Positions 18,947 to 27,276 of a stretch of DNA of 64,000 bases are shown here, piece by piece. Location: positions 62,001-126,000 of the forward strand of contig NZ_CALUCN010000005.1 of assembly GCF_943914565.1 (NCBI RefSeq), given 5' to 3'. Position 1 is the first letter of the stretch. Every line of letters begins with the position of its first letter. A program made the position numbers and the translations under genes. Origin of the DNA: an uncultured Tessaracoccus sp. (GTDB lineage Bacteria; Actinomycetota; Actinomycetes; Propionibacteriales; Propionibacteriaceae). A model generated the notes under the pieces. The model made no database searches, was not told where the DNA came from, and saw only the letters and a program-made list of their open reading frames with translations.

Positions 18947-20053
18947 CTATTTCCGGCGCAGTGTGGCCACGCACTCGATGTGATGGGTCTGCGGGAACAG
19001 GTCGAACGCCTCGATCGCCGTCGTCACGTAGCCCTGCTCGCGGAACAGCGCGAGGTCCCGCCCGAGTGCCGAGGGATCGCAGGCGACGTGCGCCACCGCC
19101 CTGGGCCGCATGCGCGCGACCGCCTCGACGACCTCGCGTCCGGCGCCCTTGCGTGGCGGGTCCAGCACGACGACGTCAGCCCGCCGGTGCCGGCGCCGGA
19201 GGACACGCTCGACCCGACCCACGTCGAAGCGCGCGCCGGGCACGTTCTCCCGGGCGTGTTCGACGGCGGCCCGGGACACTTCGACGCCCCACACCTCGAG
19301 CCCGTCGTCGGCGAGCGCGCCGGCGAACAGTCCGACGCCGCAGTACAGGTCGACGGCGCGCTCCCCGTCTGCGGGGGCGAGCGCGCGACGCACGGCGGTC
19401 ACGAGCGTGTCCGCCGCGGCCGGGTGCACCTGCCAGAAGCCGTCGGCGTCGACCAGGTACTCGCGTCCGGCCGCGCGCTCCACGACGACACCCCGCCCCT
19501 CGACGAGGTCCCCGTCGGCGAGCACCGAGCGGCCGGAGGCCGCGTCGACGACCTCCAGCTCGCGGACGCCGGCAGGCAGCGCCGGCGGTTGGACGCCCGC
19601 GATGCGGCAGCCCTCGTCGGGGAGGGGGACGACGTCGTGGCTGCGTCGCCCGCGCAGCCCGAGCCGGCCGTCCTCGGCGACGTAGCGCATCCGCGTGCGC
19701 CAGCCCCAGGTGGGCCCCACCTCCTGCACGACGCCGTCCCACTCGATGCCTGCGAGGTGGTGCAGCTGTTCCGCGACGACGCGGCGCTTGAGTTCACGCT
19801 GGAAGGGGACGCTGGCGTGCTGCCAGTCGCAGCCGCCGCACACCCCTGCGACGGGACACGGTGGCTCCACCCGCTCGGCATGGGGCTCGAGCACCGCGAC
19901 GACGCGTCCGCGGTCGAAGCGTCGCCCCTCGTCGGTGCGTTCGACGCGGACCCGCTCCCCCGGCAACCCTCCTGCGACGAACATCACCTTCCCGTCGATC
20001 CTCGCCACGGTCCATCCGCCGTGGGCGACGTCCTCGAGCACCGTCTCGATCAC
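18947..20053 (-). CDS. Class I SAM-dependent RNA methyltransferase, TrmA/RlmD family
   Basis: 368-residue m5U-type RNA methyltransferase. N-terminal TRAM domain (residues 1-60), iron-sulfur cysteines in CPVAGVCGGCDWQH plus a fourth in DEGCRIAG, SAM-binding DLYCGVGLFAG, motif LDPPRKG, and the catalytic cysteine in AHVACDPSALGRD. GTG start with SD GGAGGG. Whether it modifies tRNA U54 or a 23S rRNA uridine cannot be decided. The position next to the two TrkA genes matches Rv2689c in Mycobacterium. Confidence 0.9.
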   Translation of the reverse strand: MIETVLEDVAHGGWTVARIDGKVMFVAGGLPGERVRVERTDEGRRFDRGRVVAVLEPHAERVEPPCPVAGVCGGCDWQHASVPFQRELKRRVVAEQLHHLAGIEWDGVVQEVGPTWGWRTRMRYVAEDGRLGLRGRRSHDVVPLPDEGCRIAGVQPPALPAGVRELEVVDAASGRSVLADGDLVEGRGVVVERAAGREYLVDADGFWQVHPAAADTLVTAVRRALAPADGERAVDLYCGVGLFAGALADDGLEVWGVEVSRAAVEHARENVPGARFDVGRVERVLRRRHRRADVVVLDPPRKGAGREVVEAVARMRPRAVAHVACDPSALGRDLALFREQGYVTTAIEAFDLFPQTHHIECVATLRRK

Positions 20054-20102
20054 GCGAGCCCTCCACTCTTTGATAGCGTGCTGTGGATTCTAGGAGTTGG
20101 GC

Positions 20103-20771
20103 ATGCACACCGTGATCATGGGCTGCGGACGCACCGGCGCAATGCTGGCGCGCGGCCTCGAGAAGCGCGGTCACTCGGTGGCCGTGATCGACCATGACGA
20201 GCAGGCCTTCGGGCGGCTCGGGACGCAGTTCAAGGGGCTCACCGTCCGCGGCGTGGGCTTCGACCGCGAGGTCCTCGAAGCGGCGGGGATCCGCGGCGCG
20301 GGGGGATTCGCCGCGGTCTCGAGCGGCGACAACTCGAACATCATCGCCGCGCGCGTGGTGAAGGAGATCTACAAGGTCGAGAACGTCGTCGCGCGCATCT
20401 ACGACCAGGGTCGCGCGCAGGTCTACGAGCGGCTCGGCATCCCGACGGTGGCCCCGGTGCGCTGGACCACCGGGATGGTGCTGCGCCGGCTGTTGCCGGA
20501 GGGGTCCGAGCCGGTGTGGCGGGACCCGTCGGGGCAGGCCCGGCTGCTGCAGGTGCACGTGCACCCCGGCTGGGTGAACCGTCGCATTTCGGAGATGTCG
20601 CTCGCGGCCGGGTGCGTGATCCCGGTGATCACGAGGCTGGGCACCGGGATCGTTCCCACGCCGAAGACGGTCTTCCAGGACGGCGACCTCGTCTTCGCCG
20701 CCTGCGAGATCGAGCAGACGTCGACGGTCGAGATGGTGCTCGGCAATCCACCGAAGGGAGCAACGAGGTGA
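20103..20771 (+). CDS. Potassium uptake regulatory protein, TrkA family (first of pair)
   Basis: 222-residue protein: TrkA-N Rossmann domain (MHTVIMGCGRTGAMLARGLE, NAD-binding GxGxxG-like) to about residue 120, then a TrkA-C ligand domain. It is the CeoB/CeoC-type KTN subunit that gates a Trk channel in response to nucleotides. ATG 20103 follows SD AGGAG at the right distance; a TTG at 20097 overlaps that spacing and is less likely. Overlaps the second TrkA gene by GTGA. No TrkH channel gene is in the window. Confidence 0.9.
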   Translation: MHTVIMGCGRTGAMLARGLEKRGHSVAVIDHDEQAFGRLGTQFKGLTVRGVGFDREVLEAAGIRGAGGFAAVSSGDNSNIIAARVVKEIYKVENVVARIYDQGRAQVYERLGIPTVAPVRWTTGMVLRRLLPEGSEPVWRDPSGQARLLQVHVHPGWVNRRISEMSLAAGCVIPVITRLGTGIVPTPKTVFQDGDLVFAACEIEQTSTVEMVLGNPPKGATR

Positions 20772-21490
20772 AGGTCTCGATCGCTGGAGCGGGGCAGGTG
20801 GGTCGGTCGATCGCGCGCGAGCTCATCGCCAACGGCCACCAGGTGCTGCTCGTCGAGCGTGACGGCACGGCGCTGAAGGAGGACTCGGTGCTCGGCGCGA
20901 CGTGGGTGCACGCCGACGCCTGCGAGCTGTCGAGTCTCGAGGACGCGGACCTGGACACCTACGACGTCGCGATCGCCGCGACGGGCGACGACAAGACGAA
21001 CCTCGTGCACTCGCTGCTGGCCAAGACGGAGTTCGGCGTGCCGCGCACCGTCGCGCGCGTGAACCACCCGGGCAACGAGTGGCTGTTCGACGAGCACTGG
21101 GGCGTCGACGCGGCCGTCTCGACGCCCCGGCTCATGGCGGCGCTCGTCGAGGAGGCCGTCGAGGCCGGCAACCTCGTCCGGCTCGTGAGCTTCCAGGACG
21201 GCGACACCCACCTCTCCGAGGTGACGATCACCAACGAGTCGGGCTTCGTGGGGCGCGCAGTCGGTGAGATCTCGCTGCCCGACGACGTGGCCGTCGTCGC
21301 ACTCGTTCGCCGCTCCGTGCCGCAGGTACCGCGCATCGACGAGCGACTGCAGGCCGGGGACAAGCTGTTCTTCCTCACGGCCGACAGCTCGACGATCGAC
21401 CTCGAGGAACTGTTCGGCGGGCAGGGCACCGATCACGCCCTCCCGGGGGGTCAGACGCCGTCGGGCAGCACCGAGAACTCGGGGTTGTAG
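20768..21490 (+). CDS. trkA: Potassium uptake regulatory protein, TrkA family (second of pair)
   Basis: 240-residue TrkA protein: N-terminal MKVSIAGAGQVGRSIARELI (GxGxxG), acidic ribose-binding residue in VLLVERD, then TrkA-C at about 140-225. Probably forms a hetero-oligomer with the preceding protein, as for CeoB/CeoC. The last 40 bp overlap the 3' end of the convergent OB-fold gene, so its C-terminal tail (ALPGGQTPSGSTENSGL) is encoded antisense to that gene and is probably unstructured. Confidence 0.9.
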   Translation: MKVSIAGAGQVGRSIARELIANGHQVLLVERDGTALKEDSVLGATWVHADACELSSLEDADLDTYDVAIAATGDDKTNLVHSLLAKTEFGVPRTVARVNHPGNEWLFDEHWGVDAAVSTPRLMAALVEEAVEAGNLVRLVSFQDGDTHLSEVTITNESGFVGRAVGEISLPDDVAVVALVRRSVPQVPRIDERLQAGDKLFFLTADSSTIDLEELFGGQGTDHALPGGQTPSGSTENSGL

Positions 21491-21798
21491 AGCACGAGGT
21501 GCTCGTCGCACTGCGCGAGCCGGCCGCGCGCGGTGACGACGGCCCCCTCCTTCAGGCAGCTGATCTCGGAGCGGCCCAGCCACACCATCCGCACCGTCCC
21601 GGTGGGGTCCGTGAGGTCCGCCTCGAACCAGCCCGTGTCGAGGTTGACGCCGTGCTGGGTGATGGTGCCGCCCACCTCGACGCGCTCCCGAGGGGCGCAG
21701 TCGGCGATGCGGGTGCAGGGTTCGTGGTCCTGTCGGGGGCTGTGGTCGGGCTCGGCGAGCAGCCACCCCAAGAAGCGATCGCCCAGTGAGGCCGGCAC
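21451..21798 (-). CDS. OB-fold nucleic acid-binding domain protein
   Basis: 115-residue protein with an OB-fold (RVEVGGTITQHGVNLDTGWFEADLTDPTGTVRMVWLG) covering most of its length, equivalent in position to Rv2694c. Cysteines in CTRIADCAPRE, EISCLKEG and AQCDEH are not a clear metal site. The GTG start lies 2 nt past the DUF3710 stop. Binding partner unknown. The 3' end overlaps the convergent trkA gene by 40 bp. Confidence 0.8.
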   Translation of the reverse strand: MPASLGDRFLGWLLAEPDHSPRQDHEPCTRIADCAPRERVEVGGTITQHGVNLDTGWFEADLTDPTGTVRMVWLGRSEISCLKEGAVVTARGRLAQCDEHLVLYNPEFSVLPDGV

Positions 21799-21800
21799 CG

Positions 21801-22556
21801 CTACTCGGCCGCCTGTTCGGTGCCGGGCGCCTGCGGCACGTCGGGCAGGGTGAACGGGATCACCGCGCCCGGCGCGACGGGGTCGGTGCCTCGGCGCACG
21901 ACGAGGTTGGCGAAGAACTCGGTGAGCGTCACCGTCGCGTCCTCGTCGTCGGGGTCGAGGGCAGCCTTGCCGAACACGACGCCGCGCAGCACCCACGACG
22001 GGCCCTCCGCCAGCCACGTGCGGGTCACCTGCAGGGCCTGCTTGCCGTCGGGCGTCTGCACGGGGTGCACGCGCCCGATCTCGGTGCCGAACGGGCCGCG
22101 ACGCACCGCGATCCGGCTGCCTGCCGTCTGGCTCGAGGACTGGATGATCTCCCTGCGCACCTCGGGCACGTAGGCCGACCTGAGCGGCGCCCCGAACAGC
22201 GCGACCTCGATCGCCGAGTGCTCGTCCTGGACGATGATCGCCTGGGGGACCTGCTCACGGTTGACGCTCACCTGCATGCGCATGCCCTCGAACGGGGTCA
22301 CGACGAGCGAGCCCAGGTCGAGCCGGTGCACGTCGTCGGCGTCGAGGTCGACCTCCTCGATGTCGAACGGTCCCTCCTCGCGCTCGAACTCCTCGTCCCA
22401 CTCGCGCCACTGCGCCTCTGCGGCCTCGAGGGCGATCTGGCCCTCGGACTGCTCCTCCTCGGGCTCCTCCGCCTCGGGTTCGACGGTCTCGTCGGCCACC
22501 GGCTCGGTCGGTTCGACCTCCTCGGCCTGCTGGCGCTTCCTGCGTCCGAACATCAT
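21801..22556 (-). CDS. DUF3710 family protein
   Basis: 251-residue actinobacterial protein (Rv2696c-like). It has a basic MMFGRRKRQ start, an acidic linker rich in E/P (about residues 10-45), then the conserved domain with RLDLGSLVVTPFEGM and LGRVHPVQT-like segments. Function unknown. Start at the first of two adjacent ATGs, overlapping the dut stop by one base (TGATG). Part of the DUF3093-dut-DUF3710-OB-fold operon, conserved across actinobacteria. Confidence 0.87.
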   Translation of the reverse strand: MMFGRRKRQQAEEVEPTEPVADETVEPEAEEPEEEQSEGQIALEAAEAQWREWDEEFEREEGPFDIEEVDLDADDVHRLDLGSLVVTPFEGMRMQVSVNREQVPQAIIVQDEHSAIEVALFGAPLRSAYVPEVRREIIQSSSQTAGSRIAVRRGPFGTEIGRVHPVQTPDGKQALQVTRTWLAEGPSWVLRGVVFGKAALDPDDEDATVTLTEFFANLVVRRGTDPVAPGAVIPFTLPDVPQAPGTEQAAE

Positions 22557-22999
22557 CAAGCTCCACTCAACAACTGGCTTCCACCAGTAGAACCATAGCC
22601 ACCCTCCCCGCGTGCCGTCGCATCGAGCGAGGGCGCCTCGACGAAGGTCGCACGCAGGTACGGCACGATGACGAGCTGCGCGATGCGCTCCCCCTGCTCG
22701 AGTGTGATCGGGGTGCTCGGATCGAGGTTCACGAGGCACACCTTGATCTCGCCGCGGTAGCCCGCGTCGATCACGCCGGGGGCGTTCACGATGCTGAGCC
22801 CGGCCCTGGCGGCGAGCCCGGACCGTGGCGTGACGAGCCCGACGGTGCCCTCCGGCAGCGCGATCCTGAGGCCGGTGCCGACGAGGGCGCGCTCGCCCGG
22901 CGCCAGCTCGACCTCGTGGGCCGCGACGAGGTCCGCGCCCGCGTCGCCCGGGTGCGCGTAGCGGGGGGTGGGACCCTGGTGGGGCACCTCGATCGTCAT
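22556..22999 (-). CDS. dut: dUTP diphosphatase
   Basis: 147-residue trimeric dUTPase with all five motifs: HPGDAGADL, PRSGLAARAG, the uracil-binding NAPGVIDAGYRGEIKV, ERIAQLVIVP and the C-terminal GYGSTGG arm. Hydrolyses dUTP to dUMP, keeping uracil out of DNA and feeding thymidylate synthesis. ATG overlaps the DUF3093 stop (ATGA). Confidence 0.97.
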   Translation of the reverse strand: MTIEVPHQGPTPRYAHPGDAGADLVAAHEVELAPGERALVGTGLRIALPEGTVGLVTPRSGLAARAGLSIVNAPGVIDAGYRGEIKVCLVNLDPSTPITLEQGERIAQLVIVPYLRATFVEAPSLDATARGEGGYGSTGGSQLLSGA

Positions 23000-23421
23000 C
23001 GTCTGGCCTCCTCGATCGCTGCCACGAGCGCCTCCGGGCGCCCGGTGGAGATGATCCACGCCGCGTGCGGGTCGGCCTCGTCGTCCACGACGACGCGCAC
23101 CTTCTCGCGCACCCACGGCCTGGTGAGCATGTGGCTCGTCGCGTCGGTGTCGGCACGCACGTCGCCCTCGACCAGACGCGCCTCGCCGAGGTACTCGGGT
23201 TCGAGGGTGTTGCGCCCCACGGTGAGGCCGCGCGCGTCGACGGTGATGCGCATCGTGTACGACGCGAGCCCGACGGCAACCATCACGGTCGCGATGCCGA
23301 CGAGGGTCCACGCCTGCCACGGCTCGAGGTAGGCGAACACCGCCAACGCCACCGAGCCGACGACGCCGATGCCGATCAGCCACCACCACACGGGCACGGG
23401 GAGGCGTTCTTGGTACGTCAC
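22996..23421 (-). CDS. DUF3093 family membrane protein
   Basis: 141-residue protein with two transmembrane helices near the N-terminus (VWWWLIGIGVVGSVALAVFA and WTLVGIATVMVAVGLASY) and a cytoplasmic beta-rich domain ending VVDDEADPHAAWIISTGRPEAL, the family hallmark. Function unknown. GTG 23421 is supported by a TACATT box 7 nt upstream; the frame is open farther but without plausible sequence. First gene of the dut operon. Confidence 0.87.
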   Translation of the reverse strand: MTYQERLPVPVWWWLIGIGVVGSVALAVFAYLEPWQAWTLVGIATVMVAVGLASYTMRITVDARGLTVGRNTLEPEYLGEARLVEGDVRADTDATSHMLTRPWVREKVRVVVDDEADPHAAWIISTGRPEALVAAIEEARR

Positions 23422-23428
23422 GCCGGCC

Positions 23429-23434
23429 AATGTA
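23429..23434 (-). promoter_or_regulatory. -10 box TACATT of the DUF3093-dut operon (leaderless)
   Basis: TACATT with 7 nt to the GTG start, no Shine-Dalgarno sequence. Confidence 0.6.
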
Positions 23435-23470
23435 GCGTGCGTGGGCAATAATGGACGCAGGAGGACCCAC

Positions 23471-23794
23471 ATGAAGCTCACCGAGAAGGTCATTTGGAAC
23501 GTCTACTCAGGGCTGCTCGGCGCCTTGGCGACGTTCGTCGCGCAGAAGCTCATCACCAAGATCTGGGAGGTGGCGACCGGCGAGGAGCCGCCGGACCCGA
23601 ACGACCCCGACGAGTCGGGCGCCAAGGCGCTCATCTGGGCCGCGGCGAGCGGTGTGGGCGTCGGCGTCACGCAGATCATGATGAACCGGTTCGTGCAGCG
23701 GCGCTGGTCGTCGGCGATGGGGCACAGGGCACCGGGTGCGCTGAAGAACCTGCTGGACGTGAAGAAGCAGCCGAAGAAGTCGAAGAAGCAGTAA
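23471..23794 (+). CDS. DUF4235 family membrane protein
   Basis: 107-residue small membrane protein with an N-terminal amphipathic/transmembrane segment (WNVYSGLLGALATFVAQKLI), a short acidic loop (EPPDPNDPDESG), a second hydrophobic helix (ALIWAAASGVGVGVTQIMM) and a lysine-rich C-terminal tail (KKQPKKSKKQ). This is the DUF4235 layout. SD GGAGG 7 nt before ATG. Function unknown; divergent from DUF3093. Confidence 0.85.
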   Translation: MKLTEKVIWNVYSGLLGALATFVAQKLITKIWEVATGEEPPDPNDPDESGAKALIWAAASGVGVGVTQIMMNRFVQRRWSSAMGHRAPGALKNLLDVKKQPKKSKKQ

Positions 23795-23795
23795 C

Positions 23796-23852
23796 CACCG
23801 GTACGACGAGGTCGGGGGTCCCGCGGGGCCCCCGACCTCGTCGTGTCCGGTG
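23796..23852. terminator. Strong bidirectional terminator between convergent genes
   Basis: A 16-bp perfect stem (23803-23818 with 23829-23844, ACGACGAGGTCGGGGG and complement) closes further inside through CCC/GGG, and continues outside as CACCGG/CCGGTG after a small bulge. It sits between the stops of DUF4235 and DUF4193 and serves both. Confidence 0.85.
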
Positions 23853-23854
23853 CA

Positions 23855-24151
23855 TCAGACGCAGTCGACGCAGTACATCTCGTTGCCGCGGGTCTCTGCC
23901 AGCTGCGAACGGGACTTCACGAGGTAGCACGACGAGCAGGTGAACTCGTTCTGCTGTCGCGGCAGCACCCGGACGGTGAGTTCCTCGTGCGAGAGGTCGG
24001 CGCCCGGGAGCTCGAACGTCTCGGCCGCCTCGACCTCGTCCTCGTCGACCTTGCCGGAGTTCTGGTCGTTGCGGCGGGACTTCAACTCCTCGATGGAGTC
24101 TTCCTGCATCTCCTCGTCGGTCTTGCGCGGAGCGTCGTAATCGGTAGCCAT
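23855..24151 (-). CDS. DUF4193 family protein, zinc-ribbon-like
   Basis: 98-residue acidic protein beginning MATDYDAPRKTDEE with a C-terminal cysteine module (FTCSSCYLVKSRSQL and MYCVDCV), a probable zinc ribbon. This is the actinobacterial DUF4193 family (Rv2699c-like). SD AAAGGA lies upstream. Highly conserved near sepH and dut but without known function; related to RbpA-like small transcription factors only in general appearance. Confidence 0.9.
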   Translation of the reverse strand: MATDYDAPRKTDEEMQEDSIEELKSRRNDQNSGKVDEDEVEAAETFELPGADLSHEELTVRVLPRQQNEFTCSSCYLVKSRSQLAETRGNEMYCVDCV

Positions 24152-24289
24152 GGTCGTCCTTTGCGTGTCGTAGCCCGCGCATATTGTTACCACACGTGTC
24201 AAGGCTGGCAAATGCGCGGTGCCGCCCCGCGGTCCACGCGCGCGGGCGCCCGGGGCCTGCGGCTCCCCGTCGCGCGGGGGGTTCGCTGG

Positions 24290-24295
24290 TAGATT
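24290..24295 (+). promoter_or_regulatory. -10 box of sepH
   Basis: TAGATT, about 38 nt before the sepH ATG. The short leader contains AAGGAA as ribosome site. If transcription starts just after this box, no longer SepH can be encoded upstream. Confidence 0.5.
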
Positions 24296-24333
24296 GGCGT
24301 GGAACAGGTCCCGGACCACAAGGAACGCAATCG

Positions 24334-25335
24334 ATGAACACTGCACTGACGCCCCGCGAGATCCAGGCCCGCATCCGCGCCGGTGAACCCGTCGCCGAGG
24401 TCGCCGCCGCCGCCGGTGTCGAGGTCGAGGGCATCGAGGGCTTCGTCGGGCCGGTGCTCGCCGAGCGGGAGTTCATGGCGTCGAACGCGTTGCAGTCGAC
24501 GATCCGCCGCCGTGGCGAGCAGTCACATCGCCGCCTGGGCGAGCTCGTCACCGAGCGGCTCCAGCAGCGTGGCCTCGACGCCGACACCATCGAGTGGGAC
24601 GCCTGGCGACAGGAAGACCTCCTGTGGCGCGTCGTGGGCGTGCTGGCCGACGACGCCGGCGAGCGTCGCGGCGAGTTCGTGTTCGACCACAAGGCCAGGT
24701 TCAGCGTCGCGGACAACCCCGATGCCCGCTGGATGATCGGCGAGCAGCTGCCCGACGCGGGTGACGAGGACGAGAACACCATCGACTTCGACGACGAGCT
24801 CGCGCTGCTGCGCGCCACGAAGGAGTCGAAGCCCGAACCGCAGGACGCCCCCGGCGACGACGTGCCCGACGCCGACCTCATGCACGACGGCCACGAGGAC
24901 ACCTCCGAGCTCGACGAGCTCTACGACATGCTGAGCGGGATCAGCGAGGACTCCGTGCGCATCTACACCGGGCTCAGCGATCCGGACGAGGCCGACGAGC
25001 CCGAGGACGCCGACGAGGAACCTGCCGGGGACGTGCCCGTGGAGGACGACGAGCGGCCCGAGCCTGCGCAGGAGCCAGCCGTGGACGAGCCGGAGCCTGC
25101 CGTGGACGCGCCAGCGACCCCCGCGGACGAGCCCGGCCCCGAGCCCGACGAGGAGCCCGCCCCGGCTGCTGCGCACCGGGACGCGACGGTGGACGAGCCC
25201 GTGCAGGACTCGCTCGTGGAGGAGCCGGAACCGGACCCCGAGGCCGAGCGCCCCGCGCGGAAGTCGCGCCGCCGTCGCGGACGGGCACAGGTGCCCAGCT
25301 GGGACGAGATCATGTTCGGCGGCCCTGGCCGCTGA
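24334..25335 (+). CDS. sepH: Cell-division protein SepH (DUF3071), N-terminally short
   Basis: 333-residue FtsZ-binding division regulator. The helix-turn-helix region LTPREIQARIRAGEPVAEVA leads into GFVGPVLAEREFMA, then WDAWRQEDLLWRV, a long acidic and proline-rich linker (about 160-305), and the basic C-terminal tail with VPSWDEIMFG, a SepH hallmark. In Streptomyces and Mycobacterium, SepH has about 55 more residues before this helix-turn-helix. Here the frame offers no homologous extension, and a promoter and SD fit ATG 24334. So the N-terminal segment appears truly absent. Confidence 0.88.
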   Translation: MNTALTPREIQARIRAGEPVAEVAAAAGVEVEGIEGFVGPVLAEREFMASNALQSTIRRRGEQSHRRLGELVTERLQQRGLDADTIEWDAWRQEDLLWRVVGVLADDAGERRGEFVFDHKARFSVADNPDARWMIGEQLPDAGDEDENTIDFDDELALLRATKESKPEPQDAPGDDVPDADLMHDGHEDTSELDELYDMLSGISEDSVRIYTGLSDPDEADEPEDADEEPAGDVPVEDDERPEPAQEPAVDEPEPAVDAPATPADEPGPEPDEEPAPAAAHRDATVDEPVQDSLVEEPEPDPEAERPARKSRRRRGRAQVPSWDEIMFGGPGR

Positions 25336-25385
25336 CCACCCCTCGGTGCACGGACTGGGCCCGGCGGCGCTCCGCGACGGATCAG

Positions 25386-26042
25386 CTAGGACCAGTCGTC
25401 GTTGTCGAACGGCAGCGGCTCCGGTGACAGGGTCGCCTTCGCCTTGGCCTTCGTGACCCGGCGTCGGTGGTGCATGCGGCACAGCACCTCGTAGCGGATC
25501 TCGCCGTGCTCGGTCTCGGTGTCCCCCACCGCGATCTGCGAGCCCTCGGTCACCATCTCGCCGTCGACGGTGCGCGCGTTGTGGGTGCCCTTCTGCCCAC
25601 ACCAGCACAACGGCCCGAGCGGCAACGTCTCGACGCGGTCCGCGAGCTCCACGAGCCGCTGCGATCCGGGGAACAGCCGGGTGCGGAAGTCGGCGAGGAT
25701 CCCGAACGTGTAGACGTCGATCTGCAGCTCGTCGACGATCCGGGCCAGCTGGTCGACCTGGTCGGCGAGGTAGAACTGCGCCTCGTCGCAGATCAGGTAG
25801 TCGACGCGCTTGCCGGTGGTGAGCTCGCGGATGACGAAGGTCCAGAAGTCGAACTCGTCGTCGACCTCGAGCGCGTCCGAGGCCAGCCCGAGCCGCGACG
25901 TGACCGCGGCCCGGCCGGAACGGTCCTGCCGGGTGAAGAGCCGGCCCTTGCGGCCGTGCGCGGACTGGGTGTGGTCCATCTGCAGGGCGAGCGTGGACTT
26001 GCCGCAGTCCATCGGCCCCGTGTGGAAGACGAGTTCAGCCAC
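25386..26042 (-). CDS. tdk: Thymidine kinase, type II
   Basis: 218-residue kinase of pyrimidine salvage. P-loop GPMDCGKSTLA (residues 9-19), Walker B-like ICDEAQFYL, the lasso region LCWCGQKGTHNARTVDG and C-terminal CRMHHRRR with metal-binding Cys/His. Phosphorylates thymidine. GTG start, 8-bp overlap with the glycosyltransferase stop. Last gene of the DUF5998-phosphodiesterase-glycosyltransferase-tdk operon. Confidence 0.93.
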   Translation of the reverse strand: MAELVFHTGPMDCGKSTLALQMDHTQSAHGRKGRLFTRQDRSGRAAVTSRLGLASDALEVDDEFDFWTFVIRELTTGKRVDYLICDEAQFYLADQVDQLARIVDELQIDVYTFGILADFRTRLFPGSQRLVELADRVETLPLGPLCWCGQKGTHNARTVDGEMVTEGSQIAVGDTETEHGEIRYEVLCRMHHRRRVTKAKAKATLSPEPLPFDNDDWS

Positions 26043-27276
26043 GTCGGCGCCCCCGCTCGATCGCGAGCCGGTACACCTCGACGTATCGACGCGCCATGGT
26101 CTCGGGCGTCAGCGCCTCCACCGTGCCGGCGACGTTGGCGCACAGCCGGGCGCGCGTCGCGGGGTCCGCCATCCGACGCATGCCCTGCGCCAGCGAGACC
26201 ACGTCGGGGCGCACGAGCATGCTCGACGTCTCGCTGACCCCCGTCGTGAGCCGCTCGTCGCAGTAGAGCACGGGCAGGCCCGCGAGCCCCGCCTCGAGCA
26301 GCACCATGGGCTGCACGTCGAAGCGGTAGCTGGCCAGCACGAGCGCGTCGGCGGCCGCGTACTCGCGTGCGATCTCACCGCGGCTGTGGAGCGTGCCCCG
26401 GAACGTCACCCCCGGGCCAGCCAGGTCTTCGAGCCGCGTGCGCTGGTCGCCGTCGCCCACGAACACGAGTTCGGCGCCGGGGATGCGGGCGTGCCGGAAG
26501 GCGCGGACCAGCACGTCGAGGCGCTTCTCCTTCGAGAGCCGGCCGACGCTCAGGAACCGCACGGTGCCGTCGTGGACCGGCGCGTCCGACCCGGTGGGCA
26601 CCGGCAGCGGCCCCCTGCACGAGTTCGGGATCGCGAACCCGCCGATCGGCTGGCCCGCCGCGCGTTCGATGTTGTCCAGCATGTACTGCGCGGGGCTGGT
26701 GACCTCGTCGACGTGGGCCGCGATCCACGCCAGCGAGCGCCAGTCAAGGCGGGAGAAGTAGTTGTTGTTGTCAGGTTCGGCCGTCACCGGCGGCAGCATC
26801 GGCCGGAACCGCGGCGCCCGCTTGGACGCGAACGCCAGCGCACGCGTGACGAGGAACTCGTAGCTGAGCGACCCCCACATCGCCTGGAACGGCAGCGTGG
26901 CGTGCGTGCCGGCGATGTTGGCGTGGAAGGTGTGCACGTGCGGCACCCCGTGGCGACGTGCGAGCCGAGACGCGAGCACGACGGCGCCGCGCTCGGTCTG
27001 CGAGTGCACGACGTCGAACCGGCCCTTGACCCGGCGCGCCGAACCCTCCCCGCAGACGAGCACGTTGAGGTGCGCGGGCAGCCCGTCGACGTGGAACGAG
27101 CGCCACGGCAACACTCTGCCCACCGTCGGGGCACGCAGGTGCTTCCTCGGCGCGATGAGTGTCACGTCGTGGCCGAGCGCGACGAGCGCCTCGATCTGGG
27201 CCTGGACCGACCGCGCGATCCCGCCCGACGAGGGGAAGAAGTCGTCGAGCACGAGCGCGACGCGCAGCGGGGTCAT
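26035..27276 (-). CDS. GT4 family glycosyltransferase
   Basis: 413-residue retaining glycosyltransferase. The N-terminal domain has LVLDDFFPSSGGIARSVQAQ (GG loop) and DVVHSQTERGAVVLA; the C-terminal domain has FLSVGRLSKEKRLDVLVRAF, FVGDGDQRTRLE and the EX7E-type region MVLLEAGLAGLPVL. The TFHANIAGTHA block resembles PimB'-like/mannosyl- or diglucosyl-diacylglycerol enzymes. Donor and acceptor unknown; envelope glycolipid synthesis is likely. ATGA overlap with the upstream phosphodiesterase. Confidence 0.85.
   Translation of the reverse strand: MTPLRVALVLDDFFPSSGGIARSVQAQIEALVALGHDVTLIAPRKHLRAPTVGRVLPWRSFHVDGLPAHLNVLVCGEGSARRVKGRFDVVHSQTERGAVVLASRLARRHGVPHVHTFHANIAGTHATLPFQAMWGSLSYEFLVTRALAFASKRAPRFRPMLPPVTAEPDNNNYFSRLDWRSLAWIAAHVDEVTSPAQYMLDNIERAAGQPIGGFAIPNSCRGPLPVPTGSDAPVHDGTVRFLSVGRLSKEKRLDVLVRAFRHARIPGAELVFVGDGDQRTRLEDLAGPGVTFRGTLHSRGEIAREYAAADALVLASYRFDVQPMVLLEAGLAGLPVLYCDERLTTGVSETSSMLVRPDVVSLAQGMRRMADPATRARLCANVAGTVEALTPETMARRYVEVYRLAIERGRRRG

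Noticed and set aside
20097..20102. TTG as start of the first trkA gene
   Set aside because: The TTG abuts the AGGAG ribosome site, leaving no spacing, whereas ATG 20103 has the right distance and begins the Rossmann fold.
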